Assembly (NCBI RefSeq): GCF_001544095.1
Contig: NZ_BCPT01000009.1
Coordinates: 81,376 to 145,375 of the forward strand
Origin: Enterococcus casseliflavus NBRC 100478
GTDB taxonomy: Bacteria; Bacillota; Bacilli; Lactobacillales; Enterococcaceae
DNA: 64,000 bases
Direction: 5' to 3'
Shown here: piece after piece, positions 62,290 to 64,000 of the stretch
Layout: every line of letters starts with the position of its first letter
Position numbering within the stretch: the first letter of the stretch is position 1
Position numbers and translations under genes: made by a program
The notes under the pieces: model-generated
Told to the model about the DNA's origin: nothing
The model's input: the letters and a program-made list of their open reading frames with translations, nothing else
The model's database searches: none

Positions 62290-62742
62290 CTAGCGATAGG
62301 CATTTTCTAAATAAGAGGCTATCTTTTGTCTTCGCTCTCCATCTCTTTTTTCTGAATAGTGATACTCTGGATTAGTCCAATGGGATTTGTCGTACAACCA
62401 AACAGGCATTTTTTTCGTTTCGTCGGTTTCCCATTCATAACGGGGAAACAAATGTGCATGAAGAAAGTTATCAGTATTTCCCAATAGTTCATAATTGATT
62501 CTCAATGGAGAACAAGCTTGTATTATAGCATCTCCTAAAAGAGTCATATCAGTTAAGAAAATCTGTCGCTCGCTTAAATCTAGATCATTTAAAGAAGCCA
62601 CCTCTCTTTTAGGTAATAATACACAGTATCCGGGAAGAAATTGGACATCGCCATAAACAGCAAAACTGCCAGACAATTCTTTGATCACCATTGGATTTGT
62701 CCCATCTATCGCTGATTTGATTCTATTCTCATACCATTTCAA
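62290..62742 (-). CDS. HIT-domain nucleotide hydrolase-like protein
   Basis: A 150-residue protein with the HIT-type core: QFLPGYCVLLPKREVASLNDLDL, then NYELLGNTDNFLHAHLFPRYEWE. The HxH of FLHAHLFPRY aligns with the histidine triad, though the third His is replaced by Phe. HIT enzymes hydrolyse dinucleoside polyphosphates; the altered triad makes activity uncertain. Start is TTG 62742 after GAGGGGGATCAAA. It is monocistronic, between the beta-galactosidase gene and the tRNA array. Confidence 0.78.
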   Translation of the reverse strand: MKWYENRIKSAIDGTNPMVIKELSGSFAVYGDVQFLPGYCVLLPKREVASLNDLDLSERQIFLTDMTLLGDAIIQACSPLRINYELLGNTDNFLHAHLFPRYEWETDETKKMPVWLYDKSHWTNPEYHYSEKRDGERRQKIASYLENAYR

Positions 62743-62786
62743 TTTGATCCCCCTCTTTCCTGTTCCTTGCAGCTATTCATGTAAAA

Positions 62787-62815
62787 ACTATACAAGATTA
62801 AAGAAAGGCTTTCAA
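62787..62815 (-). promoter_or_regulatory. Promoter of the HIT gene
   Basis: On the minus strand TTGAAA (62810-62815) and TATAGT (62787-62792) are 17 bases apart, about 45 bases before the start. Confidence 0.65.
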
Positions 62816-62886
62816 TAGTAACAAAATAAAAAAATCTTTGCTATACGAGTGGTCCTTCAAAATCGTATTTGTAGACTTTTATAAAC

Positions 62887-62923
62887 AAAAAAAATGTATC
62901 AATCTTATAAAAGACTGATACAT
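62887..62923 (-). terminator. Terminator of the tRNA array
   Basis: ATGTATCA and TCTT (62894-62906) pair with AAGA and TGATACAT (62911-62923) with one mismatch between, followed on the minus strand by eight T. It is 6 bases after the last tRNA. Confidence 0.9.
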
Positions 62924-62929
62924 CAATGA

Positions 62930-63014
62930 TACCGGCGGCCGGGGTCGAACCGGCACGCCCTCAACGGGCACTGGATTTTGAGTCCAGCGCGTCTGCCAAT
63001 TCCGCCACGCCGGC
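62930..63014 (-). tRNA. tRNA-Leu (CAA)
   Basis: An 85-base class II tRNA with a long variable arm. The anticodon loop CTCAAAA gives anticodon CAA, decoding UUG. The acceptor GCCGGCG pairs with CGCCGGT, G1-U72 being a wobble. No encoded CCA. Last gene of the array. Confidence 0.95.
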
Positions 63015-63040
63015 ATGTTGAAAGGTTAGTATTAGTACTA

Positions 63041-63111
<71 letters not shown>

Positions 63112-63152
63112 ATTATACTATTGTTGCAATCTACAATCAAGTGAAGATTGTA

Positions 63153-63224
63153 CTGGGGTAGCTGGATTCGAACCAACGCATGACGGAGTCAAAGTCCGTT
63201 GCCTTACCGCTTGGCTATACCCCA
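63153..63224 (-). tRNA. tRNA-Gln (TTG)
   Basis: Acceptor TGGGGTA/TACCCCA with discriminator G. Loop CTTTGAC gives anticodon TTG. U1-A72 is typical of glutamine tRNA. Confidence 0.95.
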
Positions 63225-63233
63225 AAAATGAAA

Positions 63234-63308
63234 GGGCGAGTGATGGGAATCGAACCCACGAATGCCGGAGCCACAATCCGGTGCGTTAACCACTTCGCCA
63301 CACCCGCC
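63234..63308 (-). tRNA. tRNA-His (GTG)
   Basis: Loop TTGTGGC gives anticodon GTG. The extra 5' G (G-1) facing C73 is encoded, as expected for histidine tRNA. The acceptor has one G-U pair. Confidence 0.94.
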
Positions 63309-63338
63309 GTGATAAGAAACTGTTGAAATATATAATGG

Positions 63339-63409
63339 CAGGGGCAGCAGGAATTGAACCCACACTAACGGTTTTGGAGACCGCTGTTCTACCTTTAAAC
63401 TATGCCCCT
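63339..63409 (-). tRNA. tRNA-Trp (CCA)
   Basis: A 71-base tRNA with acceptor AGGGGCA/TGCCCCT, discriminator G and loop CTCCAAA giving anticodon CCA. Confidence 0.95.
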
Positions 63410-63414
63410 ATGAA

Positions 63415-63495
63415 TGGAGGAGAGTGGATTCGAACCACTGAACCCTAAGGAACGGATTTACAGTCCGTCGCGTTTAGCCACTTCGCTACTCCTCC
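63415..63495 (-). tRNA. tRNA-Tyr (GTA)
   Basis: An 81-base class II tRNA with a long variable arm. Acceptor GGAGGAG/CTCCTCC, discriminator A, loop CTGTAAA giving anticodon GTA. It starts one base after the encoded CCA of tRNA-Phe. Confidence 0.95.
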
Positions 63496-63496
63496 A

Positions 63497-63572
63497 TGGT
63501 GGCGCGGGACAGAATCGAACTGCCGACACATGGAGCTTCAATCCATTGCTCTACCAACTGAGCTACCGAGCC
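63497..63572 (-). tRNA. tRNA-Phe (GAA)
   Basis: Loop TTGAAGC gives anticodon GAA. A CCA tail is encoded (63497-63499). The acceptor reads GGCTCGG against CCGCGCC, so position 4 (T) faces C and does not pair; the other six pairs are standard. The D, anticodon and T arms are normal (GTTCGAT in the T loop). Confidence 0.92.
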
Positions 63573-63608
63573 ATATAAGAAAATATAAGTTTTACAAAAA
63601 TAATGAAA

Positions 63609-63682
63609 CGGTCTGGACGGGACTCGAACCCGCGACCTCCTGCGTGACAGGCAGGCATTCTAACCAACTGAACTACCAAACC
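63609..63682 (-). tRNA. tRNA-Asp (GTC)
   Basis: A 74-base tRNA with acceptor GGTTTGG/CCAGACC (one T-G wobble), discriminator G and loop CTGTCAC giving anticodon GTC. Confidence 0.94.
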
Positions 63683-63686
63683 GTAA

Positions 63687-63759
63687 TGGGGGTTAACGGG
63701 ATCGAACCGCTGACCCTCTGCTTGTAAGGCAGATGCTCTCCCAGCTGAGCTAAACCCCC
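63687..63759 (-). tRNA. tRNA-Val (TAC)
   Basis: A 73-base tRNA with acceptor GGGGGTT/AACCCCC, discriminator A and loop CTTACAA giving anticodon TAC. Confidence 0.95.
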
Positions 63760-63782
63760 GAAGGTTGTTCATTAAATTGTAA

Positions 63783-63854
63783 TGATCCGTACGGGATTCG
63801 AACCCGTGTTACCGCCGTGAAAGGGCGGTGTCTTAACCACTTGACCAACGGACC
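63783..63854 (-). tRNA. tRNA-Glu (TTC)
   Basis: A 72-base tRNA with acceptor GGTCCGT/ACGGATC (one wobble), discriminator A and loop CTTTCAC giving anticodon TTC. Confidence 0.94.
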
Positions 63855-63865
63855 TAAGTTTAAAA

Positions 63866-63954
63866 CGGAGAGTAAGGGATTCGAACCCTTGAGACAGCGA
63901 TAGCCATCTACATGATTTCCAATCATGCTCCTTCGGCCACTCGGACAACTCTCC
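63866..63954 (-). tRNA. tRNA-Ser (GGA)
   Basis: An 89-base class II tRNA with a long variable arm. Acceptor GGAGAGT/ACTCTCC, discriminator G, loop TTGGAAA giving anticodon GGA. It is the first tRNA of the array inside the window. The last 46 bases of the window show no further gene. Confidence 0.95.
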
Positions 63955-64000
63955 AGCCTAAAAGAAGCTCATTACTCTTGCTTGTTTTCTCTTATTAGAG

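Overview
The window looks like chromosomal DNA of a Firmicute of the genus Enterococcus. The main reasons are the fused thiolase/HMG-CoA reductase mvaE divergent from mvaS, a complete Ntp-type V-ATPase operon in the order F-I-K-E-C-G-A-B-D, a MapZ-like protein next to rpoD-dnaG, and strong AGGAGG ribosome-binding sites with several GTG and TTG starts. I cannot fix the species from sequence alone.

Layout. 1-9900 is one end of a temperate prophage. Its early replication and recombination genes (RecT, a PD-(D/E)XK nuclease, a replisome organizer, a DnaC-like loader, a DUF1064 nuclease and many small unknowns) run leftward off the window. A lysogeny module (cI-type repressor, ImmA-like protein, lipoprotein, integrase) runs rightward up to the junction beside hup. 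9957-31600 is a leftward housekeeping region: hup, der, rpsA, cmk, a LysM protein, recQ-ypbB, ribU with an FMN riboswitch, xerD-scpAB-rluB, fur, cvfB, azlCD, a mapZ-like gene, rpoD, dnaG, a lysozyme-like gene and tuf; ferredoxin is the one rightward gene. 31800-35590 holds small mixed genes, including a nucleoid-associated protein and an aldo/keto reductase.

35695-42209 is a compact leftward sugar-acid operon: PRD regulator, 2-keto-3-deoxy-6-phosphogalactonate-type aldolase, galactitol-type PTS EIIA, EIIB and EIIC, a galactonate-dehydratase-type enzyme and an unknown membrane protein. It has no sugar-acid kinase. I infer that the PTS supplies the phosphate at import. 42508-46335 is the mevalonate pair mvaE/mvaS.

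46480-49570 is an ABC importer operon of the TrpXYZ-like family. Upstream of it are a consensus promoter, a 19-codon leader peptide whose last seven residues include five aromatics, and a ladder of mutually exclusive RNA hairpins ending in an intrinsic terminator. There is no T-box signature. This is the most interesting feature of the window: an apparent leader-peptide attenuator for aromatic amino acid uptake.

49642-58171 is the V-ATPase operon without ntpH or ntpJ. It is followed by a solitary arginine deiminase gene, a GH42 beta-galactosidase, a HIT-domain protein, and a leftward array of 11 tRNA genes (Ser, Glu, Val, Asp, Phe, Tyr, Trp, His, Gln, Cys, Leu in transcription order). The array probably continues from an rRNA operon beyond the right edge. 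No insertion sequence, CRISPR array or rRNA gene was seen.
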